Shown in pieces: positions 1 to 11,619 of a DNA stretch of 64,000 nt (positions within the stretch are counted from its first letter, which is position 1; each line of letters begins with the position of its first letter). Both the position numbers and the translations under genes were made by a program. The notes beneath the pieces were generated by a model. It was not told where the DNA came from and did no database searches. It saw only the letters and a list, made by a program, of their open reading frames with translations. The stretch covers positions 12,667,501 through 12,731,500 of the forward strand of contig JAMJFZ010003581.1 of assembly GCA_026225945.1 (NCBI GenBank), in the 5' to 3' direction. Source of the stretch: Cricetomys ansorgei. Taxonomy: Eukaryota > Chordata > Mammalia > Rodentia > Nesomyidae.

Positions 1-2099
1 TGCTGTCCACATTTCTGGCTGCCCTTAGCACAGCAGTCCCGTCTCCACGGCTCTATCACAGGCCACACACGTTAATTGCTCTTGTTGGAAATATCACCAG
101 GCAGTCCATAATATCTCATTTATTGAAAATACTGTGACAATCGAGGACCTTATTATCAGCCGAATGTGAACAACTGGGACTAGAGAAGAATTTAATAATA
201 GCACGTGTGGGACACTCACTTTTAATCACTCCTGCACCGTTGAAATTTTTTCTATTCAAGCTATGTATTTTAGATAAGCATAGTTAACTATAGATACTAC
301 CGGGGTAGACAGTTAAGCTCAGAACTTCTAAGTACTAAATGCCAGTCAATACACATTTTATACATATGTACAGACTTGGTTACCAAGTGCCACACAAGTA
401 GGGCACGCATATTAGTTACCTTCGTTTCCAAAGGTTGTGTCAACTCTGCACATTGTGTGGCAGGGAGATACTGTCAACATCATTTTTTTGCATAATGTGC
501 AAGTATTATATGGCCACAGAGTGTAATACAAATTAGTGGCAAAGTGCTGAGTGAGGGGATCCATGACAGACCCAGATGCACACGGTTGAATATTACCCGT
601 AAACTACCTGACTCTGCTAAGGTCTTAACAGCACGAAGCACTATGTCATGCCCAGCGTTTGAAACATCTCTGAAATACTGGGACACAATGGACCTTGTTA
701 AAGGAATTTTACCAACAGCCATAGGCAACTAGAGGAAGAGAGACACGGGTGACAGTGACACTGGGGGGTACACTTTGGGTCACCAGGAGAAACCTTCGAA
801 AACATGCTGTTTTCATCACGAGCATCTTAAAGTGACAGAACCGTGCTGGCCTTTAAGTGCTGGGCACACTCACGTCCTAGGAAACGCCATTTCAGAAGAA
901 TTCAGACTGTCAGGTATGGGGAAAATCTAACTTGCAGGCTGATTCCCACTTCTAAAAAATGTTATCAAATTTCATGTCTATTTGATATCTTAAGTATCGG
1001 GATGTTTTAAATTAAAAAATAAAAAAGACATCAATTCTATTGGATGCTCCGTGGACTCCTTTAAACTTGGGGGAAAGGAGGACATGGGCAATGATCTTTA
1101 GTGAGTAGCATGCTCCTCTTTTTTTCCCCCCCCTTTTAACATTTGAAATTTAGCTTGCTTTATCTTAATTCAAATGCCTTTGGGTCAAAAGATTACTTTT
1201 TTCTGATCTCCAGCAACCAAAGTTTGCTTTTGGAAAAAAAAAATTAATTAAAAGAATTGGAAATTATTTTGCAACAAAGCAGCATATTCTGACTTGCTCA
1301 GCTGTGTTTCAGAGTAAAGAGTTAGTCGAGTTTAGCCATGCAGTCCTGAGGAGTAACTGCAGAGCCCTGGCCCCGTGATCCCAGATATCCCCATTAACAT
1401 TTGGGGGACCCTAACAAAGGGATGCGAAAGACAAACAGAAAAATAAAATGCCAACAAAAACGTCTTCCTAGAACTACAGCACACCTCCCCGATACCCTGA
1501 CTGTTGCCGGGTACGGCACAGCAGTGTAGAAGATGGGGTTTGAGTTCTGGATGTGTTCCACTTACGTAGTTCTGTTTTGACGAAGGTAGCCAAATTAGCT
1601 CAGTGTTATTTACCTTCTCTGCTTATAACTTGCAAAACAGATCAAAATCAAACCAAACAGCCCCCTACCCTAAGATGCTTATTATGAAGGGTTCTCACAC
1701 AGAGGGTCCACTTGTTCCCTTATTTTATGCTGCTATTAATGGCTTTTAAAAATACACCCTAGCTTAAAGAAAAGTGTTGCCATAATCGGAGGATTTCGAG
1801 AAGAAAGCAGACATGGCCATTCTAAGTACTTAACTGAAGGAGTAGTTCCTGTTTCTGTTGGAGTCTCTGACTGCCCTGTGCAGAAAGCAAAACCGGACTA
1901 TCATCTGCATTGTGAAATTCCACACCTATTTAAAACAGAGCATGTGTGTGGCTTGAATTTAGTATTTCAGGGGACTCTTCAGTTGCTCTTCTCAGAGCCC
2001 ACAAGCTATCATCAGGAAAGCACCAGCCTGCACCTACAGGACACGCCCGTCCCTGAGCTTGGTTAGAGTTACTTCACATAAGCAGACAAACCCTGCCAT
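1..2099. other. Downstream flank of Satb1 (or distal 3' UTR)
   Basis: No exon, SINE or gene is recognisable here. Open frames are short and do not resemble known proteins. The region is moderately AT-rich with a few homopolymer runs. A minus-strand AATAAA lies at 124-119, so a longer Satb1 transcript could extend through this interval, but nothing else supports that. Confidence 0.5.
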
Positions 2100-2117
2100 G
2101 TCATACCATACAAACAA

Positions 2118-2123
2118 TTTTAA
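2118..2123 (-). promoter_or_regulatory. Satb1: Candidate polyadenylation signal ATTAAA
   Basis: On the minus strand ATTAAA is followed within about 10-30 bases by a GT-rich stretch (TTGTTTGTATGG). This is the best hexamer and downstream-element combination I see at the end of the AT-rich UTR. Cleavage would fall near 2100. It is inferred from motifs only. Confidence 0.4.
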
Positions 2124-2384
2124 TTGCGTAGTTACAGTCGATAACCACTCCTAATCAGAACATGTCTGCATAAAGAAAATTGTGATACACTTATAAAAAC
2201 AGCCAGCTGTAACAAAATAGCTGGTGTTTTCATAGTCATAAACTCATAAAAAAAGAAATACACCTTTATACAGAAATTTTATACAGATGTCGCTTTAAAA
2301 TTGAGTGTAAACCAAAGGAAGACACATTGCAAACATCAATTATTTTCACATTAATTGCATAATTTTCTAAGGTGATCTATTAGT

Positions 2385-2390
2385 TTTATT
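2385..2390 (-). promoter_or_regulatory. Satb1: Candidate proximal polyadenylation signal AATAAA
   Basis: A canonical hexamer on the minus strand lies about 0.95 kb after the stop codon, followed some 40-60 bases later by GATGTTTGC and ATGTGTC. It is an alternative to the ATTAAA site near 2120. Confidence 0.3.
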
Positions 2391-2658
2391 TACCTAAGCT
2401 TATTTGCATGATAGTAAAAATTGCATACAACAAGAGTGAAGCTTCTAGTGTGAATTGCTTGGATAACATAGAGCACTTTTATAGGCAACTGTGTAAAGCA
2501 CATTTTCTCTATTTAAAACTTTTAAGACACTTTGTTTTACTGCCCATCAAAATACAGTTATAAATAGAAAAGAAATCAGTATGGTAACAAGAGAAGCAAC
2601 ATTACATTTAACAGAAACTTCCAAGAACTTAATTACAACATGATGCTGCAGGATCTAC

Positions 2659-2668
2659 AAATAAATAA
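2659..2668 (-). promoter_or_regulatory. Satb1: AU-rich element in 3' UTR
   Basis: The minus strand reads TTATTTATTT, which contains the UUAUUUA(U/A)(U/A) nonamer bound by mRNA-destabilising proteins of the TTP and HuR class. It lies inside the inferred Satb1 3' UTR about 0.67 kb after the stop codon. Confidence 0.4.
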
Positions 2669-3341
2669 CAGGGACTAAATTGTGTTTCACATTTTCTTTT
2701 CCTTTTTTTTTTAAAAAAAAAAAAAATCATGTAACAAGGAGAATGAAAAAAAAACTACAGTGAACTTTAATTTCCAAAAGAAAAAAAAAAAACCAAATTT
2801 TAATTACGGCAGTGCCATATAATACAAGGCATTGTTGGCATGTCATCTTTAAGCTGCATTCCACAGTCTATAGTTCTTTTTTAACATACAATTGAGTAAC
2901 AAACTCTTTTTTTTTTTCCTTTTTCTCTTTAAAATAAGGGGCCGTTTTCCAAAGACCAGTGTGGAGTGTTACAGAATTAAAGGAAAGGCAATCATAATCA
3001 CAGAAGTTATAATGCTTATTTGAGGCTCCAGAATAATAATTCAAAGGGAAAACCAATCTCTGGTGTCATGCTGACAGGGTGCATCTTGGTGCAGCCCTTG
3101 AACACAAATTCTACCATCAAACAATCCTTGATGCTTCACCTGGGGCTGCCAAGCAGTTTGTAAAACAGAGTAAAACCTTTAGTGCAGTCTGTCCTGTCTT
3201 TCCAACTTCCTGTTTGTGCAAGTTTCTGAAGATTCATTGGCCAAACAATAAACAATGTAGGTTTTCTGAGCGAACACAAGGTGGACTTTCCATTTTGTTA
3301 GTAAATACCAGTGGCAATGGCTGAAAATAACACTTTTTCTC

Positions 3342-3956
<615 letters not shown>

Positions 3957-4396
3957 CTAAACAGCCCCCAGCCTTTACTAAATAAACAAATGCTCATTGA
4001 GCTCCTGAGATGGGTACCTAGGAAGGAGTGCGGCTTACAGGGCTACTGTGCTCACTAATCAATGATCTGTGGAGGAGAAAAACAGGGAACAACACACACA
4101 CTCCTCTCTCAGGATATGAACCAAAGGCAGCCAGCAAAGCACATCATTATGTCATTCATTAACAAAGACTTAAAAGAACAATCCTTCGTAGTAAGGATTC
4201 CAGACACATCTGCAGAAGGTTGAGCTACCCAGCCACAGGGAAAGCAGTGTGCTTGGCCGCACGGCACCTTCCACAGGGAATGTATCTGGTCGCGCCACAT
4301 TCTGTGGCTGCACCGTGGAGGAGAGTCAGCAATGGCTTCTCTCGTTCTGCACAGCTATTGGAGGTGCAAGGATGTTCTGCCAGACAGTTCCAAATA

Positions 4397-4447
4397 TCTC
4401 TCTCTCACTCTCTCTCATTCTCTCTCTCCCTTTTTCTCCCCCCGCAC

Positions 4448-4492
<45 letters not shown>
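4397..4492. repeat. (TC)n-(CA)n compound microsatellite
   Basis: TC dinucleotides with small interruptions (4397-4430) pass through a pyrimidine-rich link into an uninterrupted CA array (about 4445-4492). It is intronic. Confidence 0.95.
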
Positions 4493-4495
<3 letters not shown>

Positions 4496-5487
4496 TTCCT
4501 ACCAAATTGCATTAGGCTAACACTAATTTTTTTCGTTACCCCCCGAAATAAAGGTTCAACTCCATCTTATGCCAGCTGGCGAATTGTTTTGTCTGCAGTA
4601 AACTACGATGTGATTAGGCTTTAAATTTAATGTATACAGACACTTTTTCATAATTAGTATCTGCATATGTGCTGTAATTCCTGTACACAATTATACGTAA
4701 CAAACGTGTGGCGTGTGTCTACTGCGCACTTGACATCCACAATTCTTATCAGCCAAGCCAATCAACCCTGGGTGCGCAAAGCTGAAATGTATTAGAACAT
4801 TTGTCCTGTGCTTAAGCATTTCCTCTTATCCCCCTAAGAAGCAATTTTATTAAAAACAATTTACATTTTCAAACAAGTACTATTTTTATTACTTAACATA
4901 TATCTTTCTTGTCTTTGTTTTAGCTGAAACCGCTGGTTTCTCAGGCTTTCACAATTATTTTAGTGCTTAATATCCTAAGGGATTCTCTTTTTCAATTTGT
5001 TTTATCTTTAATAAATACTCAAGGATTTTTTTTCCTGGTGGATGGATAACTCTATTATTTTAGCTACAGATATCCGTATTTTTCCCAGGCAGCAATACCA
5101 AGAAGGGCTGCGGGTGAGTCAACAAAGATGTTAGGCAGGTTTCTGGGTCCCTAGAGGCAATGGCATTTCCCTTAAAAGAGAGAGCTAAAACCACCTTCGG
5201 GTTTAGCAGAAAAAAGTAACACCGCTTAAATTCAACTAGAACATTGGAGCCACAGAAGCCACAGTACAGAGTCTGGTCCTCATGGGCGCAGGCTCTCCAC
5301 AGATGAAGAGCCATGCCCACACAGGCTCCGGCAAGCACAGGCTGAAGTACTGGCATCAAAGGTCTGCCCAGGGCTGTGGCCAATCTATTGCTGTCTTTTG
5401 CACATCTGAAAGCCCTTGACTGAGGGGCCGGCCTTCATGACCTCTCTTCTCCCTTTCTCCTGGCACAGGAAACTGGTGCCCGCTCAC

Positions 5488-5583
5488 CTGAGGAGCAGCA
5501 TTGGGCCATGGTGCAGGAGCCAGCAGGCCTGGTAAGAAAGCGCCTCTAGACTCTCCTTTCCCAAGGGTGCTGGGAGAGGGGCT
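5488..5583 (-). CDS. Satb1: SATB1 alternative cassette exon, 96 bp, 32 residues
   Basis: On the minus strand the acceptor TGTCTTTCCTTAG is followed by 32 open codons in phase 0 and the strong donor CAG/GTGAGC. The peptide starts [13 protein letters not shown] and ends WPNAAPQ. It is rich in Pro, Ser, Gly and Ala with no recognisable fold. Both flanking junctions are phase 0, so inclusion places it between ...PAEQIQ of the CUT2 exon and the polyQ tract without a frameshift. The size equals the difference between the 763- and 795-residue human SATB1 isoforms, and a long isoform with an extra peptide at this place is described in mouse and human. A second internal acceptor (CTTTCTTACCAG, ending at 5529) would leave 41 bp and break the frame. 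Inclusion here is inferred from sequence. Confidence 0.85.
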
Positions 5584-6107
5584 CTAAGGAAAGACAAACA
5601 GAAGTGACTCATCCTGTCTTGCTCTGGGATGGGTGGGGGGGCTGCGTGAGGTGAGAGGCATGATGAGGAGCAGAAAGCGAACCGCCTGTTGGGTTCCCCT
5701 CCCCCTCAGTCTGGACAGAATCCAAATCCAGGTGTAAAATGTGAGACCTTCCTCTACCCCACAGGGGTGGCTCCTCCAGGGCAGTGTGGTCTTAATTAGG
5801 AAATAGGTGGTGTTTTAAACTTGAATTAAGAAAATGATAATAATGAAACACCAAAAGATATATTTTAGCCTTTCAGAATCAAAACACAGTGCTAACCAAG
5901 ACACCCTTACTAAACTAGCAGCCCAAAAGAAGGTTCCTGCCATGTTAGGGTGAGAGTACAAGACCGCCAGAAATAGCGCATTCATCTTCTTTTTATCCCT
6001 AGAGCGAGACGGCAGTTGTGCTGCTGTCTCCTGTAGGAAACCTCCTGTGTGCAGACTGTAGGAAGAGGAGCACACTAATTTCCCTGCTAAGTTGAAGGCT
6101 TTGTTTA

Positions 6108-6407
<300 letters not shown>

Positions 6408-6540
6408 TTAAAAAGGAGACTCCAATAGCTAACTTTCTCATCCACTCATCATACGCTTTTTCTATCAATCTGTTAAGAGAGGATAGGCTGTAGCTATGGA
6501 GGAAGCAGGCTTTGTTTGTGACGTGTTCAGATTACTGCCT

Positions 6541-6850
6541 TAATGGGTAGGCAGATGGCTTAATAGATCAGTGGTATCGTGCAACCATGAAGGTCTGAGT
6601 TTGGATCCCCAGAACCCATATAAAAGTGTGTTATCTGTAACCTGAGCGATGGGGTAAGGAGTCAGGCAAATACTGGGGGCTTGCTTACCAGCCAGTCTAG
6701 TCAAAATGGGGAGTTCCATGTTCAGTAAGAGACCCTGACTCAAAAAAAGAAGACAGAGAACCATAAAGGAAAGCAACCAGACATCAACCTTTGGCCTTGA
6801 TCCATGCATGCACAAGCAAGTGCACCTGAGTGTGTACGCTTAAAAAAAAA
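6541..6850 (+). mobile_element. B4-type SINE
   Basis: A tRNA-like head (agatggcttaatagatcag, then GGATCCCCAGAACCC resembling the B box region) is followed by a B1-like body including 'agagaccctgactcaaaaa' and an A-rich end. This is the composite tRNA plus B1-like structure of rodent B4 elements. Divergence is substantial, so the copy is old. Boundaries are approximate. Confidence 0.6.
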
Positions 6851-8149
6851 AAGAAGTAAGACTAGACATTTTCAGACACCAAGAACAAGAGAGCATTCAC
6901 CGCAGACTCTGCAGTAAGAGAGATGGGATAAACAGAGATAGGGAAGGTGGCATTCCTGCCCACCCTGTCTGCCGTGGCTACTGGTCACTGAAGGTATTGA
7001 GGTGGCAAGTCAGAGTTTTAGAAACGAACTGTCCTCAAAGGCTTTCCTGAGCTTATACTTTCTGTATTAGAAAAGAAGGATGGGGGGGGCAGGGAGGGAG
7101 TCAGTGAGCACCAGTGCCTGCATGCTTGGGCATGAGTGTGTTTGGCTTTATTACCATGGGCATTAGGAGAATTCTTCTTAAAGAAATAAGAACTTTCTTA
7201 AAGGGAACTTCAGAGTCCTGCTTTTCTGTCTGGCTGTAGCACATGTATCTGATCTGTCAGGCAAGAGTTTTAGTATGTTTCAGGGTAAAGCGTGAAGGAC
7301 AAACTCAATCAGGGACGCAGTCTGACCTAAGGTTTTTCCTGGCTGAATGGTTCAACAGAGAACACTTAAAACTTTCATCCTGCTTACCATACTGGACTGG
7401 AAGCCATGAGGTAAGAAAAAGGAAGGGAAAGCATCCACAAGCCAGGACAGCCACCCTCTCAAGCTACTGAGCTGCCTGCTGCTGGCAGCTCCACAACCTT
7501 ATCGGCACTACCACCCTGGCATGACCTGCGAGGTGTGCAAATTGGTATAAAGTGGCCCTGCCTCCCCTTCCCTGCACCCCCCAGAGATGTTCTTCCCTAT
7601 TCTATACCCTCCCCCCAGACCATGACCTGAGGTCATCCTATGCCCTTTCCCCTTCCCTCTTCTCCCTTACTCCCTGGGGGAGAGGACCCCACCAAGGCAT
7701 GGGCACCATTCCCCATTTGGGGGCTCTGCTTTTGGGAAACTGGTCTAAAATGAAGGGCTTCCTTGGAAATCTCCAGGAAGAATGGACCAGATATGGTACC
7801 TCTATTATCCAGGGAGGGTTCTACTTTTTATATTATTGGGGGACCAAACCAGAGAACTGTTTGACTTTCTTTCTCTTTTCAGACTGAATGCGCTATTCAA
7901 GAGAAACTTCTATTTATGATGATGGTGAAAAGAAACAAGGCCTTCTTCTTCCGGAATCAATCTGAGAGATTTCAAAAGAAAAGATGGGGACTGACACATT
8001 AGCTTCCTACCAGCCAGCCGGGACACTCAGGACTCTGGGTGAGTCATGCAGGTTTTACAGTTGCTTGGCTTTCTGTATAAGGGCTCCGTATAAAACTAAG
8101 GACCTTCCACACACCAGGCAAGTGTCTGGATCTTTTAACAGTTGTTTTT

Positions 8150-8515
8150 AATTAAACACACACACACACACACTCACACACACACTCATACACACAAACA
8201 TGTATATAAATAAATGTTCATGTGTATATGTGTGTATATATATGAATGCTCACATATCTGTATCTATATATGTGCATGTGTGCACGTATATATATATATA
8301 TATATATACACACACATATAAACATATATGTATATATCTACTCACACACAAACATGTATATAAATAAATGTTCATGTGTATGTGTGTGTATATATATGAA
8401 TGCTCACATATCTGTATATATATATGTGTGTGTGTGCACATATATATACATACATATAAACATATATGTATATATCTACACACATGCACATATATATATA
8501 CACACACACATATGA
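8150..8515. repeat. Complex CA/TA/TG microsatellite with internal 154-bp duplication
   Basis: CA arrays, TATATA stretches and TGTG blocks alternate across 365 bp. Two copies of a unit of about 154 bp are visible, 8189-8342 and 8343-8490. Each has AACATGTATATAAATAAATG near its start and 'aaacatatatgtatatatcta' near its end. Open frames across it are repeat artefacts. Confidence 0.9.
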
Positions 8516-10639
8516 ATTTTCATGATAATGCTCTCATTCGATGCCCCTGAACACACAATTCAAGTTGAGGATGGGCAATGCACTGAAGATTTAACCTGAA
8601 AGAATGGCTAATAAAAAAGGAGAGAGAAAAAAATCACCGATGTGACTACAAAGTCCTGGAGCCTGCTTTTTATCTGACCAGTAGCTCTGTGCTTATTTCC
8701 AGACTGGTTTGAGATGCTAAAGCGTGGCCCTACTGGTGTGAACAGAATATAAACTACAAAGCCAAGCCAAGTGTTTGACATGTTCCTGTACATGGTACCT
8801 GGAGATATTATTTAGTTCTTATGGGCAAATGCTTGCTATCTGGGACAGGCACAAAAGTATCGTTGATTTTTCCTAGATCCAAGCTAGCTCCTGATGCCAT
8901 GTCCTCCAGTCTCTCTGCTGGGTGGACATGTGTCCTCCTGGAGACTCGAATGTGGATTGATAAAGATCACTTCCTTGTCCACATCCTTCATCTGTGACCT
9001 CAGACACAATGCGGACGCCTGAGAACGTGATCGTATTTACCTTTCCAGAGAAGTGACCAATAGAAAGGCTTCCACCTTGGCTGGGAGTGTGCTGTCCCAG
9101 TGAGCGCTAAAACACAGAGCTGCTATGGTTTTTTCATTTTTTATTTTTTACAGGAATAAATGCTTGTAGCTAAAAACTGCCAAAAGTTAAATTAAGAATG
9201 ATTCATGTCAGAAAAGCTTCTTGGAGAATGCTGAAAACATGGACGGTCTCACATCCTTCAGAAACTTCCTTAAGTCAGGCAGAGATCACTTGGCACTCGG
9301 ATTATCAGCGGAAAAAAACATGTGAATCACAGATGTTCTTTGAAAAAGAAAATCGTTAGTTCTTTTAAAGCAGCTAATAATGACAGCTAATTCCTAAATA
9401 ATCACACTCGTGCGGGTTTAACAAATATTTCAGAGAGAGAACCCTGACTCATTCAACAAACATTTTGCCTACATTGTCACTGCAGCGTCTCTGCTCTTCC
9501 CAGACAGATCCTTATTTTTATTAATTGCCCGTGACTGACATAACACTTCCAGTACTTTGCTATTAACCTCTGCCCTTACATAATACTTCTAATTCCTTAT
9601 CTAAAAATGATGCAGGGAGTCTGAAGCTGAAGCTTGTTTCCGCTAGCCGCTTAGAGAAGGGTGGGATTGAAGGCTGATATCAGATGCTTCGCACAAAAAA
9701 CATTTGACGGTGCATCTGGGAACTGTTAAAACTCTACAAGGCTGTTCAAGAGAGAGAGAGAAGGGAAACAAAAAGAAGAGAAAGTGGGTCGTGTGATCTC
9801 TTGAACAATGAGAAACACACATTTCTGACATCTTTTTTCTCCTATCACAGTAGAAATAGACTGATACGCTCCTGAGTAGGACTGGCACAAATGCGACTAG
9901 CCTGTTCTCATATACAGACCTTGTAGTGCTGTGACCCCTCAAAGCCGAGTGCTTTTCACTCCGTTAGTCATGAGGAAAATCTACGATTGGAAGAAAGGAA
10001 CCAAAGAGGACACTAAATGCCCCCTAACTCCTCGATGCCTTTCCTTAGACCAGCTCCCTGAACGTCAGGATGAAAGCACTTGGGAACACGATGAAGAGGC
10101 AGGAATTGTGCTAACATCTGACAAATAAAACCAAGAATTCCCCAGAAGTCCGCGTGTTCGGTGTGGGGTGGGGCGGGGCAGGGTAGGGGTGTAAGAAGGA
10201 GACGCAGTGCTTTGTTTTAAATGTGAACTTGATCCTCTCAGGAGAGGCCTCTGGGAGGCGATGGGCTCTGTACAACCAGAGGCAGAAGGAGGATCAGGGA
10301 ACGACTCTCGAAATTAAATTAGATCACAAGTCTTTGAAAAGACGGGAGCCTGTGAACCTTGAAATAATGAGACCAAGCTATTCTCAGGAAACTAAAATGG
10401 CACAAGGAACAACCTAAACTTTAAATGTAGTAAATTTGCCAAGCAACATCACACTGCATCTAATGAGGACAAAATATAAACAGTAGCCACATGTAAATAA
10501 ACCAGTACAACTTTCAGGATGCTACTACTCCTCAAACTGGCAAAGTTTAATTTGACACCTTCTGTTCCAAACCCTTTGTTTCTATTCAGAATCACGCCCT
10601 GAGCTGTTGCTATCAATCACAGCACTCCCCTATTACTTA

Positions 10640-10671
10640 AAGAAAAAAAAAGAAAGAAAAGAAAGAAAAAC

Positions 10672-10718
<47 letters not shown>
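10640..10718. repeat. (GAAA)n-(CA)n microsatellite
   Basis: An A-rich GAAA block (10640-10670) abuts an uninterrupted CA array (10672-10718). Confidence 0.95.
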
Positions 10719-10720
<2 letters not shown>

Positions 10721-11598
10721 CCTGGCATGGACCCCGAATAAGCTGAAAATGCCATGCAGATGAATTCTGAGATAATATGTTCAAACCTGTTATATACAAC
10801 ACAAATCCTGTAAAGTTATGTATTGTAAACCTACATTTATTGGGAACTAAAAGTCTTAAATCCATCTGCCACAAAGGAAATACTGTTATGTACTTTATAG
10901 TAACCGACAGCCATCTGCAAATGTCTCGCTACTGTAAGCAGGAAAGCGGTACAGAGGATGCTAAGGGAAGACGGGAGGAAGGAGCACCCTTCTGACTGGT
11001 TTTGGTTCGGGATCTATTAAGGAAACGTAAGATTGGGGGAGAGATGGGAAAGAGAAAAAGCGGAGTGACTGCCAAACCCGTGTTACAAAAATCAAAACAA
11101 ACTCAGCGACAACACAATGGCAATTTATTATGGTCCATGAAGCACACGACTGTATGCTCATTTTAAAGGAAAAATTAGCAGTTCCAAACTCAATATTCTA
11201 ATGATGTGCTTTGCTGACAGAATCTTGTTGTGCCACATTTAAATAGAAATCCTGGCACCTCCATCTCTCAGCTGCTAATTTCCAACCAAACTCAATCTCT
11301 GATTCCCATGGCATTCTTTTTTAGAGCAGTGAGTTCGAGTCAATTCACTGCTAACATTTCAGTACAGAAGAGGGACCCAGAGCTTCTGAGGCAGAAAACT
11401 AATGTCTCTTAAGAAATGCATCTGTTGTACCTGCAAATCCATACACAAACAGAGACACTTACGAGGCCTGGTCCAGGCCCGGAGGTCCTAACACAATGGG
11501 GAAAGCAGACTTTGATACCATGTGGGCAGCACTTAATGCAATATGCATATGCATATAATACCATTATGTACATATACATTTAATACTAAAAGCTATAA

Positions 11599-11619
11599 AG
11601 AGAGAGAGAGAGAGAGAGA
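11599..11619. repeat. (AG)n microsatellite
   Basis: About ten uninterrupted AG dinucleotides lie in intronic sequence. Confidence 0.95.

Larger units (their letters stand above)
2100..3341 (-). other. Satb1: Satb1 3' untranslated region
   Basis: The UTR starts directly after the TGA stop (3344-3342) in the last exon. It is AT-rich and free of recognisable SINEs, as expected for a conserved 3' UTR. It holds an AU-rich nonamer-type element (2668-2659), seed matches for miR-155 (3016-3010) and miR-21 (2403-2397), and a T10A14 palindrome. The end at about 2100 is inferred from an ATTAAA hexamer at 2123-2118 followed by a GT-rich stretch on the minus strand. An AATAAA at 2390-2385 could give a shorter form. 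Confidence 0.6.

Noticed and set aside
5060..5383. 107-codon minus-strand frame in the last intron
   Set aside because: No recognisable protein similarity and no convincing acceptor-donor pair in phase 0. The 5488-5583 segment fits the cassette exon far better.
8246..8550. Open frames rich in Tyr, Ile and His
   Set aside because: They are translations of CA/TA microsatellite DNA and not genes.
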